21,908 nucleotides of DNA from JBBSGC01 sp038254525. Its GTDB lineage: Bacteria > Actinomycetota > Actinomycetes > Propionibacteriales > Nocardioidaceae. Positions 1 through 10,017 of this stretch are shown here, one piece after another (the stretch's first letter is position 1; each line of letters begins with the position of its first letter). The position numbers and the translations under genes are program-made. Under the pieces are notes generated by a model, which worked only from the letters and a program-made list of their open reading frames with translations, did no database searches and had not been told where the DNA came from. The stretch spans positions 1 through 21,908 of the forward strand of contig JBBSGC010000017.1 of assembly GCA_038254525.1 (NCBI GenBank), read 5' to 3'.

Positions 1-55
1 GACCGGGCGGGCTCCAGTCGTACCCGCGGAGCCCGAAGCTGTTGGGATGGCCGGG

Positions 56-61
56 GATACT
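56..61 (+). promoter_or_regulatory. possible -10 box of a leaderless promoter
   Basis: GATACT lies 6 bases before the GTG at 68. That places the expected transcription start at or next to the start codon, as in leaderless actinobacterial genes. No convincing -35 box is visible. The site supports GTG 68 over the upstream ATG 47. Confidence 0.3.
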
Positions 62-67
62 CGAGAC

Positions 68-292
68 GTGAAGCTCGAGCGCAAGCATGCCGTCGTCCTG
101 CTGGGGGTGGCCGCTTGGAACGTGGTCACCTATGCCACCTTTGCCCGCAACCTGGCCGCCGACTCCGGCCGGCCCACCGGCTTCTACGTCGCACATACCG
201 TGCTGATCGTGGTCAACGTCGGCATCGCCGGCGTGCTGGGCAGCTGGGGGGTCCGGGCCTGGCGGGAGAGCCGCTCGGCGTCCCGGTCCTGA
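68..292 (+). CDS. small SCO4848-family membrane protein
   Basis: This 74-residue protein has two membrane segments, roughly residues 6-24 and 41-62, joined by a short polar loop, and an Arg/Ser-rich tail. The opening KLERKHAVVLLGVAAWN, the TFARNL motif and the FYVAHT...NVGIAGVLG second helix resemble, from memory, the SCO4848-like actinobacterial membrane family, whose members start with MKL. I therefore prefer GTG at 68 over the in-frame ATG at 47. The ATG would add seven charged residues and has no Shine-Dalgarno sequence. The family has no known biochemical function. The gene stands alone: 126 bases separate it from the next CDS, and nothing links it to the nucleoside genes. Family assignment is moderately sure; function is unknown. 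Confidence 0.65.
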   Translation: MKLERKHAVVLLGVAAWNVVTYATFARNLAADSGRPTGFYVAHTVLIVVNVGIAGVLGSWGVRAWRESRSASRS

Positions 293-407
293 GCTGCTCG
301 ACCCCGCCGAGCGCCGGGAAGGTACGCACGCCGGACCGCCGCGGTGGTGGGGAACCCGTCCTGTCGAACGCATTGCGGCGCGTTCGGCAGTAGGAACACC
401 CCGATCC

Positions 408-413
408 AAGGAG
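408..413 (+). promoter_or_regulatory. Shine-Dalgarno site that selects TTG 419
   Basis: AAGGAG sits five bases before TTG at 419. The frame is open back to an in-frame start at 344, but nothing like a ribosome site precedes that position, so this SD decides the start. Confidence 0.7.
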
Positions 414-418
414 AGACC

Positions 419-1780
419 TTGTTCGACCTGTCGTTTCGAATCGCGGACCGCTTCCGGCCCTTCGAGCTGGTCGCCCCGGGTTTCGTGCAGGTCGACGAGC
501 CTGCACCGGCTGGGCTGTCGGGCCGGGTCCGCACCGACCAGGCGCCGGCGGCGCCCTTCGCCGCCGTCGAGCTCGAGGTGCAGGAGCTGTCCGGTGGCGG
601 GGTCGCCGTTGGTCTGAGCACCGCCGACGACGAGCACGTGCTCGTCGGCTACGACCCCGGACGAGGCCGGGTGACGATCGAGGTGCGCAGCGCCGGGCGC
701 ACCCGGGTCGTCAAGCGCCGGAAGCTGGACCTGGTCGCGCCGTTCCGGCTCGGGTTCGTCCTGTGCGAGAACCAGGTGACCGGAGTCGCCGACTCCGGCC
801 ACGGTTGGCAGCCGCTGCTGACGATGCGTGACCGGGTCGCGCAGCTGGTCGACCTACGCGACCCGGCGACGCTGGCTCGCTACGCCTTCAGCTACGGACC
901 TCGCCGGCAGGGCGATCCCGTCCACCTCGGCCGGGTCCGGGCCGGTGCCTTCGGCTACACCGGTCTGCGCGACCCGCACCTCGTCCAGCATCCCGATGGC
1001 CGCGCGTACGTCAAGGACGGGCGGGCCTACCTGACCTTTACCTGCGCCGGGATGGGTTTCTTCCAGCAGGCGCACTGGGGCGTGTTCACCCTCGACCTGG
1101 CCGACCCGACCAGCGTGCGCCAGGTGGCCCAGCTGTACACCGTGCGCAACGGGCTCGTGCTCGGCGACCACGCCGGCCAGCTGGTCATCGACGAGGACAG
1201 CGGCCGCAGCCTCGTCGGGGTGAGCTCCTGGGGGGACTTCGACTTCAACGGCGTCCACGTGCGGCACCTGACGACGTCCGAGGACCTGCTGAGCGGAGTC
1301 CACCTCATGGCCACCGAGGAGCTCGAGCTGCCGACCCCGGTGAGCAGCTGGGACCCCTCGTTCACCCGGGTCGACGACCGCTGGCACGTCGCCTTCGTGG
1401 AAAGCCCGTCGCAGGACCCCTTCGACTTCCACCCCGCGCTGGCGGTCGGCGCGCCCGGGGGTGACTACGACAAGGGACTCGAGCGAGTCGGCAGCGACGA
1501 CACCGTGCACGAGTGCGAGGGCCCGATCATCCAACAGCTGGAGGGGACCTGGTACCTGCTGGCCAGCAACAAGGACTCCCGCGAGTACCCGGTCTACGAC
1601 CTCGGGATGCGCCGGCTCGGCACGCTCGACGCGCCGTACCTGACCAACATCCCGCACCCGCAGATCGTCGACCTGCCTGGCGGCGGGCAGCTGATGGTCA
1701 CCTTCGAAGGCAAGCCGTACGGCCAGCGGGTGCTGGGCTACGGCACCCACGGCGACGTGGTGGTGATGCGGCCGTCGTGA
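419..1780 (+). CDS. GH43-like five-bladed beta-propeller protein
   Basis: This 453-residue protein starts with TTG behind a strong SD. Residues 1-165 look like a beta-rich jelly-roll (LamG/DUF1349-like) region. Residues 180-453 show the repeated D-x-W/R-Y-x-L-F-x-S pattern of a GH43/GH32-type beta-propeller. The three carboxylates expected in clan GH-F are in order: Asp185 in RDPHL (candidate base), Asp312 in WDPSF (pKa modulator) and Glu367 in ECEGP (candidate acid). In GH43 these hydrolyse arabino- or xylo-furanosyl/pyranosyl links. No signal peptide is visible, so an intracellular enzyme acting on imported oligosaccharides or a glycoside is more likely than a secreted one. The domain order, jelly-roll first, is the reverse of common GH43 plus C-terminal domain enzymes. 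It could also be a non-catalytic propeller. Substrate is unknown. Confidence 0.6.
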   Translation: MFDLSFRIADRFRPFELVAPGFVQVDEPAPAGLSGRVRTDQAPAAPFAAVELEVQELSGGGVAVGLSTADDEHVLVGYDPGRGRVTIEVRSAGRTRVVKRRKLDLVAPFRLGFVLCENQVTGVADSGHGWQPLLTMRDRVAQLVDLRDPATLARYAFSYGPRRQGDPVHLGRVRAGAFGYTGLRDPHLVQHPDGRAYVKDGRAYLTFTCAGMGFFQQAHWGVFTLDLADPTSVRQVAQLYTVRNGLVLGDHAGQLVIDEDSGRSLVGVSSWGDFDFNGVHVRHLTTSEDLLSGVHLMATEELELPTPVSSWDPSFTRVDDRWHVAFVESPSQDPFDFHPALAVGAPGGDYDKGLERVGSDDTVHECEGPIIQQLEGTWYLLASNKDSREYPVYDLGMRRLGTLDAPYLTNIPHPQIVDLPGGGQLMVTFEGKPYGQRVLGYGTHGDVVVMRPS

Positions 1781-1814
1781 CCCTGGGCGAGCGGCCGCCC
1801 CCGGGACCGTCGTG

Positions 1815-1820
1815 TATACG
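1815..1820 (+). promoter_or_regulatory. possible -10 box before the mutase gene
   Basis: TATACG lies nine bases before ATG 1830, and no Shine-Dalgarno sequence lies between them. This fits a leaderless or near-leaderless start. The -35 region is GC-rich and unremarkable. Confidence 0.25.
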
Positions 1821-1829
1821 CTGCCGAGC

Positions 1830-3410
<1,581 letters not shown>

Positions 3411-3423
3411 AGGTGGCGGTAGC

Positions 3424-4623
3424 GTGGCGAGAGTGCCTCCCCTGCCTCAGCTGCTGGCCGCCATCGACTCGTCCGGATCCTCGCTGGTGGCGTTCCGCCG
3501 TGACCTGCACGCGCACCCCGAGCTGGCCTGGGAGGAGAAGCGCACCACCCAGCAGGTCTGCGACCGCCTGGACGCAGCGGGCGTACGGCTGGACCGGCTG
3601 CCGACCTCGGGACTGATCGCCGAGGTGGGTAGCGACGGCCCGCTGGTGGCCCTGCGGGCGGACCTGGACGCGCTGCCGGTCGAGGACCTCACCGGCGACC
3701 CGTGGCGCTCCACCGTCAAGGGAGTGGCACACGCGTGCGGGCACGACGTGCACACGACGGCGCTGCTGGGCGCCGGCCTGGCGCTGGCGCAGCTCGCCGA
3801 AGAGGGCAGCCTCCCCGGTCGGGTCCGGCTGATCTTCCAGCCGGCGGAGGAGATCATGCCCGGCGGCGCGCACGAGATGGTCGCCGCCGGCGCGATGGAG
3901 GACGTCGAAGTGATCTTCGCGGTGCACTGCGACCCCACCCTGGACGTCGGCAAGGTGGGGCTGCGCGAGGGCGCGCTCACCGGCGCGGCCGACGCGCTGT
4001 CGGTGCGCCTGTCCGGCCGGGGTGGACACACCTCGCGACCGCACCTCACCGAGGACCTGACCTACGCCATCGGCGTGCTGCTCACCCAGCTGCCGGCGGC
4101 GCTGTCACGTCGGCTCGACCCCCGTGCCGGTGCGTCGCTCGTGTGGGGCCGGGTGCAGTCAGGGGAGACGCACAACGTCATCCCGGCGACCGGCTCGCTG
4201 TCGGGAACGCTGCGGATGCTCGACGAGGCGGCCTGGCATGACTCCGAGCAGCTGGTCCGCACGCTCATCCGCGACCTGTTGGCGCCCTATGGAGTCACCG
4301 CCGAGGTGGCCTACGTACGCGGGGTCCCGCCGGTGGTCAACGCCGTGGGGCCGACGGCAACCCTGCGCGAGGCGGTCGACTCGGTCCTCGGACCGGACGC
4401 GGTGACCACGACGAGCCAAAGCCTCGGCGGGGAGGACTTCGCCTGGTACCTCGAGTCCGTCCCGGGGGCCATGGCGCGCCTGGGCACGCGTACTCCCGGA
4501 CGGCGGACCTACGACCTCCACCAGGGCAGCCTGCGGGTCGACGACAACGCGGGCCTGACGGGCGCCAAGGTCCTCGGCGCGGCCGCGCTGACTGCGCTGG
4601 ACGAGCTCGATGCGGCGGGGTAA
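3424..4623 (+). CDS. M20-family metal amidohydrolase
   Basis: This 399-residue protein is typical in length for M20D amidohydrolases (hippurate, IAA-amino-acid or N-acyl-amino-acid hydrolases), which cleave an N-acyl amide with two divalent metals. Signature blocks are RRDLHAHPELAWEE (21-38), RADLDALP (78-85), HACGHDVHTT with ligands Cys105 and His107, FQPAEE with Glu142/Glu143, HCDP with His168, a dimerisation domain including SGRGGHTSRPH, GGEDF, and a C-terminal DLHQG whose His is the usual last ligand. There is no signal peptide, so it should be cytoplasmic. The start is GTG 3424, 13 bases after the mutase stop, with AAGGTGG just upstream, so it is probably cotranscribed with the mutase. 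Position immediately before the nucleoside transporter is shared with Streptomyces from memory, but no functional link is evident. Substrate is unknown. Confidence 0.88.
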   Translation: MARVPPLPQLLAAIDSSGSSLVAFRRDLHAHPELAWEEKRTTQQVCDRLDAAGVRLDRLPTSGLIAEVGSDGPLVALRADLDALPVEDLTGDPWRSTVKGVAHACGHDVHTTALLGAGLALAQLAEEGSLPGRVRLIFQPAEEIMPGGAHEMVAAGAMEDVEVIFAVHCDPTLDVGKVGLREGALTGAADALSVRLSGRGGHTSRPHLTEDLTYAIGVLLTQLPAALSRRLDPRAGASLVWGRVQSGETHNVIPATGSLSGTLRMLDEAAWHDSEQLVRTLIRDLLAPYGVTAEVAYVRGVPPVVNAVGPTATLREAVDSVLGPDAVTTTSQSLGGEDFAWYLESVPGAMARLGTRTPGRRTYDLHQGSLRVDDNAGLTGAKVLGAAALTALDELDAAG

Positions 4624-4633
4624 GCGGAGGGTC

Positions 4634-4639
4634 TAGGCT
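4634..4639 (+). promoter_or_regulatory. candidate -10 box of the nucleoside operon
   Basis: TAGGCT, a good actinobacterial TANNNT -10, lies 11 bases after the amidohydrolase stop. Transcription would begin near 4646, leaving a leader of about 40 bases before TTG 4688. No clear -35 hexamer sits 17-18 bases upstream. Confidence 0.4.
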
Positions 4640-4676
4640 CCCGTGCGACACGTCCGGGCGCGCCCCGGCCCGAACC

Positions 4677-4683
4677 GAGGAGA
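4677..4683 (+). promoter_or_regulatory. Shine-Dalgarno site that selects TTG 4688
   Basis: GAGGAGA ends four bases before TTG 4688. It fixes a start that places the lipobox Cys at residue 22. The in-frame GTG at 4643 would add 15 residues in front of the signal peptide and lies too close to the -10 box. Confidence 0.7.
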
Positions 4684-4687
4684 CACC

Positions 4688-5746
4688 TTGCGTCGATCGA
4701 CCAGGATGGCGGCAGTCGTGAGCGTGGCGCTGGCCCTCGCGGTGTCCGGCTGCGCCAAGAAGGACACCACGACCACCACGACCAGCAGCAGCGGCAGCAG
4801 CTGCGTGCAGCCGAGCGCGGACAAGGTCGTCGGCATGGCCTACGACGTCGGTGGCCGCGGCGACCAGTCGTTCAACGACTCCGCCGCCGCCGGAATGGAC
4901 AAGGCGGCGTGCGAGTTCGGCTTCACCACCAAGGAGTCCGAGGCGCAAGACGGTGAACCCGAGTCCGCGCGCGAGGAGCGGCTGCGTACGTTCGCCGACG
5001 CAGGGATCGACCCGATCATCGCCGTGGGGTTCGCCTACGCGCCAGCGGTCGCCAAGGTGGCCAAGGAGTACCCGAACCTGCACTTCGCGCTGATCGACTC
5101 CACCGATGCCACCGGCCCCAACATCGCCAACCTGGTCTTCGCCGAGCAGGAGGGTTCCTTCCTCGTCGGCGTCGCGGCAGCGTTGAAGAGCCAGACCCAC
5201 CACGTGGGGTTCATCGGCGGTGTCGACACACCACTGCTCAACAAGTTTGAGGCCGGCTACGTCGCCGGCGCCAAGGCCGCCGACCCCAGCATCAAGATCG
5301 ACGTCCAGTACCTGTCCCAGCCGCCGGACTTCTCGGGCTTCGGCGACCCGGCCAAGGGCAAGACGACCGCGCAAGGCATGTACGACGGCGGCGCCGACAT
5401 CGTCTACGCCGCGGCAGGTGGTAGTGGCGCCGGCGTCTTCGAGGCGGCACAGGCAGCCGGGACCAAGGCGATCGGCGTGGACGCCGACCAGTACCTGACC
5501 GCGGACCCGTCGGTGAAGGACGTCATCTTGACCTCGATGGTCAAGCACGTCGACGTCGCGGTCTACGACTACCTCAAGCAGGTCAACGACGGGACCTTCC
5601 CGACAGGCACGCGCACCTATGACCTCAAGGATGGCGGCGTCGCCTACGCAACCAGTGGCGGGTTCGTCGATGACATCAAGAGCAAGCTCGACGCCTACAA
5701 GCAGCAGATCACCGACGGCAAGATCACGGTCCCGACCAAGCCGTGA
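4688..5746 (+). CDS. BMP/PnrA-family nucleoside-binding lipoprotein
   Basis: This 352-residue substrate-binding lipoprotein belongs to the Bmp/Med/PnrA family, which delivers nucleosides to ABC permeases. Residues 1-22 form a lipoprotein signal: two Arg, a hydrophobic stretch and lipobox VSGC with Cys22. A Thr/Ser-rich linker (about residues 25-39) is encoded by a low-complexity ACC/AGC run. The mature domain has GMAYDVGGRGDQSFND, the PnrA hallmark near the N-terminus of the fold, then IIAVGFAYAPAV, NLVFAEQEGSFLVG and GFIGGVDTPLL, and late AAGGSGAGVFEAA and GVDADQYL. It is the first gene of the operon, and its stop overlaps the ATPase start by four bases. The complete downstream transporter and the cdd/deoA context support nucleoside import. 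Exact specificity (purine or pyrimidine, ribo or deoxy) cannot be read. Confidence 0.9.
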   Translation: MRRSTRMAAVVSVALALAVSGCAKKDTTTTTTSSSGSSCVQPSADKVVGMAYDVGGRGDQSFNDSAAAGMDKAACEFGFTTKESEAQDGEPESAREERLRTFADAGIDPIIAVGFAYAPAVAKVAKEYPNLHFALIDSTDATGPNIANLVFAEQEGSFLVGVAAALKSQTHHVGFIGGVDTPLLNKFEAGYVAGAKAADPSIKIDVQYLSQPPDFSGFGDPAKGKTTAQGMYDGGADIVYAAAGGSGAGVFEAAQAAGTKAIGVDADQYLTADPSVKDVILTSMVKHVDVAVYDYLKQVNDGTFPTGTRTYDLKDGGVAYATSGGFVDDIKSKLDAYKQQITDGKITVPTKP

Positions 5747-7260
5747 CCGACGACGGTGACGTCGCCGTCCGGCTGCGTGGCATCGGCAAACGCTTCCCCG
5801 GTGTGATCGCCAACGACGACGTCAGCCTCGTCGTGCACCGGGGCACCGTCCACGCCATCGTCGGTGAGAACGGCGCCGGCAAGTCGACGCTGATGAAGAT
5901 CCTCTATGGCGTCCAGAAACCGGACTCCGGGACCATCGAGGTCAACGGGAAGCCGGTCAGACTGGGCTCTCCTTCGGATGCAATCGCCGCCGGCATCGGG
6001 ATGGTCTTCCAGCACTTCATGCTCGCCGACAACCTGACGGTCCAGGAGAACGTCGTCCTCGGCGCCGAGCGGCTGCACGGCATCGGCCGGGCTGCGCGTG
6101 CCGAGATCACCAGGATCTCCTCGGCGTACGGCCTGGGAGTGGAGCCGGACGAGCTCGTCGAGGACCTCGGGGTGGGCGCCCGCCAGCGCGTGGAGATCCT
6201 GAAGGTGCTCTACCGGGGTGCTCGCACGGTCATCCTCGACGAGCCGACCTCGGTGCTGGTTCCCCAAGAGGTGGACGAGCTGTTCGACAACCTGCGGGAG
6301 CTGAAGCAGGAAGGGCTGACGGTCATCTTCATCTCGCACAAGCTCGACGAGGTCCTCTCGGTCGCCGACGAGGTCACCGTGATCCGGCGGGGCACGACGG
6401 TCGACACGGTGCCGGCCGGCTCCGTCACCTCCCAGCAGCTGGCGACGATGATGGTGGGTTCGGAGCTGCCGACCCCTGCGACGGAGTCCTCCACGGTCAC
6501 CGGCGACGACGTCCTCGAGGTGCACGGCCTCGGGCTGGTCGCCTCCTCCGGCCGGCGGGTCCTCGACGACATCGCGCTCACCATTCACCGAGGCGAGGTG
6601 CTCGGCATCGCCGGGGTGGAGGGCAACGGTCAGGCCGAGCTGGTCGAGGCGATCATGGGGATGCGGCCGCAGGCCATCGGCCGGGTGCTGCTGGCCGGGG
6701 TCGACCTGAGCGGTGCGTCGACGCGGGAGCGACGGGAGCGGGGCATCGGCTACATCCCCGAGGACCGCCACCGGCACGGTCTGCTGCTCGACGCGCCGCT
6801 GTGGGAGAACCGGATCCTCGGCCACCAGACTCAGGAGCCCAACGTCAAGGGCGCCTTCATCGCCAAGGGCGCGGCTCGGGACGACACCAGCCGGATCGTC
6901 GAGACGTATGACGTCCGTACGCCGGGGATCGACGTGCTGGCCCGTGCTCTGTCCGGTGGCAACCAGCAGAAGCTGATCGTCGGACGCGAGATGAGCGGTG
7001 ACCCGGTTCTGCTGATCGCCTCACATCCGACCCGTGGGGTGGACGTGGGAGCCCAGGCGGCCATCTGGGACCACATCAAGGACGCGCGCCGCCGGGGCCT
7101 GGCGGTGCTGCTGGTCTCGGCCGACCTCGACGAGCTGATCGGCCTCTCCGACCGCATCGACGTCATCCTGCGCGGGCACCTGGTGGCCAGCTTCGACCCG
7201 GACGACGTCACCCCCGAGCAGCTCGGTTCCGCGATGACCGGAGCAGGGCAAGCCGCATGA
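5743..7260 (+). CDS. nucleoside ABC transporter ATPase, two ABC domains
   Basis: This 505-residue ATPase has two fused ABC domains, the architecture of RbsA and NupA/YufO. Domain 1 has a full Walker A GENGAGKST (41-49), a signature that has drifted to DLGVGARQR (141-148), Walker B VILDEPTS (163-170) and switch His in ISHK. Domain 2 (about 255-505) has a degenerate Walker A, GVEGNGQ (291-297), an intact LSGGNQQK (403-410) and a Walker B changed to LLIASHPTRG (423-432), which lacks the catalytic Glu. This asymmetry, with one hydrolysing and one degenerate site, is the norm in nucleoside and sugar importers of this type. GTG 5743 overlaps the lipoprotein stop as GTGA, with no independent SD, so translation is probably coupled. 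It powers the two permeases that follow. Confidence 0.92.
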   Translation: MTDDGDVAVRLRGIGKRFPGVIANDDVSLVVHRGTVHAIVGENGAGKSTLMKILYGVQKPDSGTIEVNGKPVRLGSPSDAIAAGIGMVFQHFMLADNLTVQENVVLGAERLHGIGRAARAEITRISSAYGLGVEPDELVEDLGVGARQRVEILKVLYRGARTVILDEPTSVLVPQEVDELFDNLRELKQEGLTVIFISHKLDEVLSVADEVTVIRRGTTVDTVPAGSVTSQQLATMMVGSELPTPATESSTVTGDDVLEVHGLGLVASSGRRVLDDIALTIHRGEVLGIAGVEGNGQAELVEAIMGMRPQAIGRVLLAGVDLSGASTRERRERGIGYIPEDRHRHGLLLDAPLWENRILGHQTQEPNVKGAFIAKGAARDDTSRIVETYDVRTPGIDVLARALSGGNQQKLIVGREMSGDPVLLIASHPTRGVDVGAQAAIWDHIKDARRRGLAVLLVSADLDELIGLSDRIDVILRGHLVASFDPDDVTPEQLGSAMTGAGQAA

Positions 7261-8366
7261 CTCCTCGGTCCACCCGCGTCGCGTTGATGGTGGGCGCCCC
7301 GGTGCTCGCGCTCGTTGCGGCCTTCTTGATCACCAGCATCGTGCTCACCGTCGCCGGTGACCCCGCCGTCGACGTGTGGACGCAGATCCTGTCGGTGCCA
7401 CAGAGCCGCAATGTCGCCAACATCATCAACAGCGCGACCGTCTACTACCTGTCCGGGTTGGCCGTCGCCATCGGCTTCCGGATGAACCTGTTCAACATCG
7501 GTGTCGACGGCCAGTACCGGCTGGCCGCCTTCGTCGCCGCCTATGTCGCCGGTGAGGCGTGGGTGCCGTCCTACCTCAACACGGTGCTCGCCATCGTGGC
7601 GGCGGTAATGGTTGGGGCGGCGTGGGCCGGGATTGCCGGGCTGCTGCGCGTCACGCGCGGCGTCAGCGAGGTGATCTCCACGATCATGCTCAACGCCATC
7701 TCCACCTCGTTGGTCGCCTTCCTGCTGCGCCAGGCGGCAGTCGACGTGCAGGGGAGCAACAACATTGGGACCAAGCCGATCCCCAGAGGCAGCTGGATTC
7801 CTGGCATCTCGGTCGGGTCGGGGCCGGGCACCGAGGTCTACGGCTTCATAGTCATCGCCGCCCTGCTGGGCATCGGCTACTCGGTGCTGCTGAACCGCAC
7901 TCGGTTCGGCTTCGACCTGCGCGCCACCGGGCACTCGGAGCCGGCGGCCGTGGCCAGTGGGATCAGCGTCAGACGGATGGTTCTGGTCTCCATGCTCCTG
8001 TCCGGCGCGGTCGCCGGAACCGTCGGCCTGCCGATCCTGTTCGGCGACGCGCACTCCTACGGAGTCACCTTCCAGTCCGGGTTGGGCTTCGCCGGCATCG
8101 CGATCGCACTGCTCGGGCGCAACCATCCGGTCGGCATCGCGCTCGGCGCGCTGCTGTTCGCCTACCTGGACGAGCAGGCCAACCCGCTTCAGATCCTGCT
8201 GAACGTGTCCCCCTACATCGTCAAGATCACCCAGGGCACGATCGTCCTGACGGTGGTCATCGCCTACGAGGTCGTACGCCGTTACGGCGTGCGGCTCGAG
8301 CAACGCCAGGTGGCTCGGGCGCTCGAGGTGCGCGGCTCCGACTCGGCAGCGAAGGCACCGGCATGA
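7257..8366 (+). CDS. nucleoside ABC transporter permease, first subunit
   Basis: This 369-residue integral membrane protein belongs to the BPD_transp_2 permease family (NupB/YufP-like). It has a first membrane segment at about residues 9-33, a periplasmic-side loop containing NVANIINSATVYYLSGLAVA, the family motif FNIGVDGQ, and several later hydrophobic segments. The coupling-region sequence RVTRGVSEVISTIMLNAI follows, and ATGHSEPAAVASGI matches the cytoplasmic loop that contacts the ATPase. ATG 7257 overlaps the ATPase stop by four bases. It forms a heterodimer with the next gene product. The C-terminal tail is charged and cytoplasmic. Codon use and GC match its neighbours. Confidence 0.9.
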   Translation: MTPRSTRVALMVGAPVLALVAAFLITSIVLTVAGDPAVDVWTQILSVPQSRNVANIINSATVYYLSGLAVAIGFRMNLFNIGVDGQYRLAAFVAAYVAGEAWVPSYLNTVLAIVAAVMVGAAWAGIAGLLRVTRGVSEVISTIMLNAISTSLVAFLLRQAAVDVQGSNNIGTKPIPRGSWIPGISVGSGPGTEVYGFIVIAALLGIGYSVLLNRTRFGFDLRATGHSEPAAVASGISVRRMVLVSMLLSGAVAGTVGLPILFGDAHSYGVTFQSGLGFAGIAIALLGRNHPVGIALGALLFAYLDEQANPLQILLNVSPYIVKITQGTIVLTVVIAYEVVRRYGVRLEQRQVARALEVRGSDSAAKAPA

Positions 8367-9625
8367 GCACTCGGATCGACCGGCCGGATGCGGCTCCTCG
8401 GCAACGAGCGAGGCGCTCGCTGCCTCTCGCGTACCTGGTGCTGCTCGGTCTGCTCGGTGTGATGGTGGTGCTGTCGGTCCTTCGGACCGTCACCGGTGCC
8501 GAGGACATCGACTCATCGGGCACGCTGAGCGCCACCCTGGTCGCCGCGGTCCCGATCGGGCTGGCGGGTCTCGGCGGTCTCTGGTCGGAACGGGCCGGCG
8601 TGGTCAACATCGGCCTCGAAGGCATGATGATCCTCGGCACCTTCGGCGCCGGTTACTTCGGCTACTTCTACGGCGCGTGGCAGGGTGTGATCGGAGCACT
8701 CGCGCTCGGTGCGCTCGGCGGGCTGATCCATGCGGTGGCAACGGTCGGTTTCGGCGTCGACCACATAGTGTCGGGCGTCGCGATCAACATCATCGCGCTC
8801 GGTGGCACCCAGTACCTGGCCGCGCTGTCGTTCAGCGGGGTGCCGGGCGGCGGGCAGACCCAGAGCCCGACCATCGACGAGCTGCCGGCCATCACGTTGA
8901 CATTCCTCACCGACCCGCTGAAGACCCTGGAGGGCAAGCACCTGTTCCTGGTGTCCGACCTGGCTGCTCTGTTGGGCGGGCTGCTCAGCCAGCTGTCGGT
9001 GCTCACGATCATCGCGCTGGCCCTGTTCGTCGGCACCTGGTTTGTGCTGTGGCGGACGAGCTTCGGCCTGCGGCTGCGCTCCTGCGGGGAGAGCCCGGTG
9101 GCGGCGGAGTCCCTCGGCGTCAACGTCTACCGCTACAAGTACGTCGCGGTGGTCATCTCCGGTGCGTTGGCGGGGCTGGCCGGCGGTTTCCTGGCGATCG
9201 TGGCGTCGAGCAACTACCGCGACGGTCAGACGGGTGGTCGCGGCTACATCGGCCTGGCGGCGATGATCTTCGGCAACTGGCGGCCCGGCGGCCTGCTCGC
9301 CGGAGCCGGCTTGTTCGGCTACACCGACACCGTCCGCCTGCGCAGCGGGGGCCAGTCGGTCCACGCCCTCCTGCTGCTGGTCGCGGTGCTGCTGCTGGTG
9401 ATGACCGTCTGGCAGTTCCGTCGTGCCCAGCGGGTGGGCGCCGGCATCTCGCTGGTGATCGGCGTCGCCGCTGGGGTCTGGTATCTCCTCAGCAGCGAGG
9501 TGCCTGGCGACTTCACCGGCATGACTCCCTACGTCACCACACTGCTCGTGCTGGCGCTCGCGTCGCAACGGCTGCGGATGCCGGCCGCCGACGGCGTCCC
9601 CTACCGGCGTGGCTCGGCCGGATGA
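8363..9625 (+). CDS. nucleoside ABC transporter permease, second subunit
   Basis: This 420-residue permease (NupC/YufQ-like, BPD_transp_2) starts at ATG 8363, overlapping the previous stop as ATGA. The frame is open far upstream to 7559, but that is antisense-free read-through inside the first permease and not coding. An N-terminal basic stretch (residues 1-21) precedes the first helix. The family motif VVNIGLEGMMILGTFGA is at about residues 79-95, GVDHIVSGVAINIIALGG follows, and the cytoplasmic loop LRSCGESPVAAESLGVNV should contact the ATPase. A C-terminal extension has two to three more hydrophobic segments after the canonical core (about residues 335-410), making it longer than the first subunit. 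It partners with the 7257 product. Confidence 0.9.
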   Translation: MSTRIDRPDAAPRQRARRSLPLAYLVLLGLLGVMVVLSVLRTVTGAEDIDSSGTLSATLVAAVPIGLAGLGGLWSERAGVVNIGLEGMMILGTFGAGYFGYFYGAWQGVIGALALGALGGLIHAVATVGFGVDHIVSGVAINIIALGGTQYLAALSFSGVPGGGQTQSPTIDELPAITLTFLTDPLKTLEGKHLFLVSDLAALLGGLLSQLSVLTIIALALFVGTWFVLWRTSFGLRLRSCGESPVAAESLGVNVYRYKYVAVVISGALAGLAGGFLAIVASSNYRDGQTGGRGYIGLAAMIFGNWRPGGLLAGAGLFGYTDTVRLRSGGQSVHALLLLVAVLLLVMTVWQFRRAQRVGAGISLVIGVAAGVWYLLSSEVPGDFTGMTPYVTTLLVLALASQRLRMPAADGVPYRRGSAG

Positions 9626-10017
9626 TCGACGTCGAGTGGACCGCACTGCAGCAGCGGGCGACCGAGGTGATGCGCAGGGCGTACGCGCCGTACTCCAGGT
9701 TCCCGGTCGGAGTGGCCGGACTGGTCGACGACGGGCGGGTGGTGGTCGGCTGCAACGTCGAGAACGCCGCCTACGGTGTGGCGCTGTGCGCGGAGTGCGG
9801 GATGGTGTCCGCGCTGCACGCCGGCGGAGGCGGGCGGCTGGTAGCCGTCGTGTGCGTCGACCGCTCCGGCGAGCTGCTGATGCCGTGCGGGCGCTGCCGG
9901 CAGCTGCTGATCGAGCACGGCGGACCGGAGCTTCGGCTGCTCACCGTCGAAGGTGTGCGCACGATGGCTGACCTGCTGCCGCAGGCTTTCGGGCCGGTCG
10001 ACCTCGCCGAGCGATGA
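9622..10017 (+). CDS. cdd: cytidine deaminase
   Basis: This 131-residue protein is the short homotetrameric type of cytidine deaminase, converting (deoxy)cytidine to (deoxy)uridine and ammonia. Substrate-binding residues lie in CNVENAAYG (Asn45, Glu47). The zinc site has Cys56 and catalytic Glu58 in CAEC, and Cys89/Cys92 in MPCGRCRQ, giving the three-Cys zinc ligation of this type. ATG 9622 overlaps the permease stop by four bases, so its start is not the upstream end of the longer open frame. It sits directly after a nucleoside importer and two genes before thymidine phosphorylase, which fits salvage of imported deoxycytidine to deoxyuridine and then uracil. Confidence 0.95.
   Translation: MIDVEWTALQQRATEVMRRAYAPYSRFPVGVAGLVDDGRVVVGCNVENAAYGVALCAECGMVSALHAGGGGRLVAVVCVDRSGELLMPCGRCRQLLIEHGGPELRLLTVEGVRTMADLLPQAFGPVDLAER

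Noticed and set aside
4765..4802. ACC/AGC-rich run as a possible tandem repeat element
   Set aside because: It simply encodes the Thr/Ser linker after the lipoprotein Cys, which is common in actinobacterial binding proteins.
7559..8362. Open frame extending the second permease upstream by 268 codons
   Set aside because: The added sequence is Arg/Ala-rich low-complexity and overlaps the first permease in another frame. The ATGA overlap at 8363 gives the natural start.
8677..9621. A 315-codon upstream extension of cytidine deaminase
   Set aside because: It is a shadow of the permease frame. Cdd homologues are about 130 residues and begin near ATG 9622.
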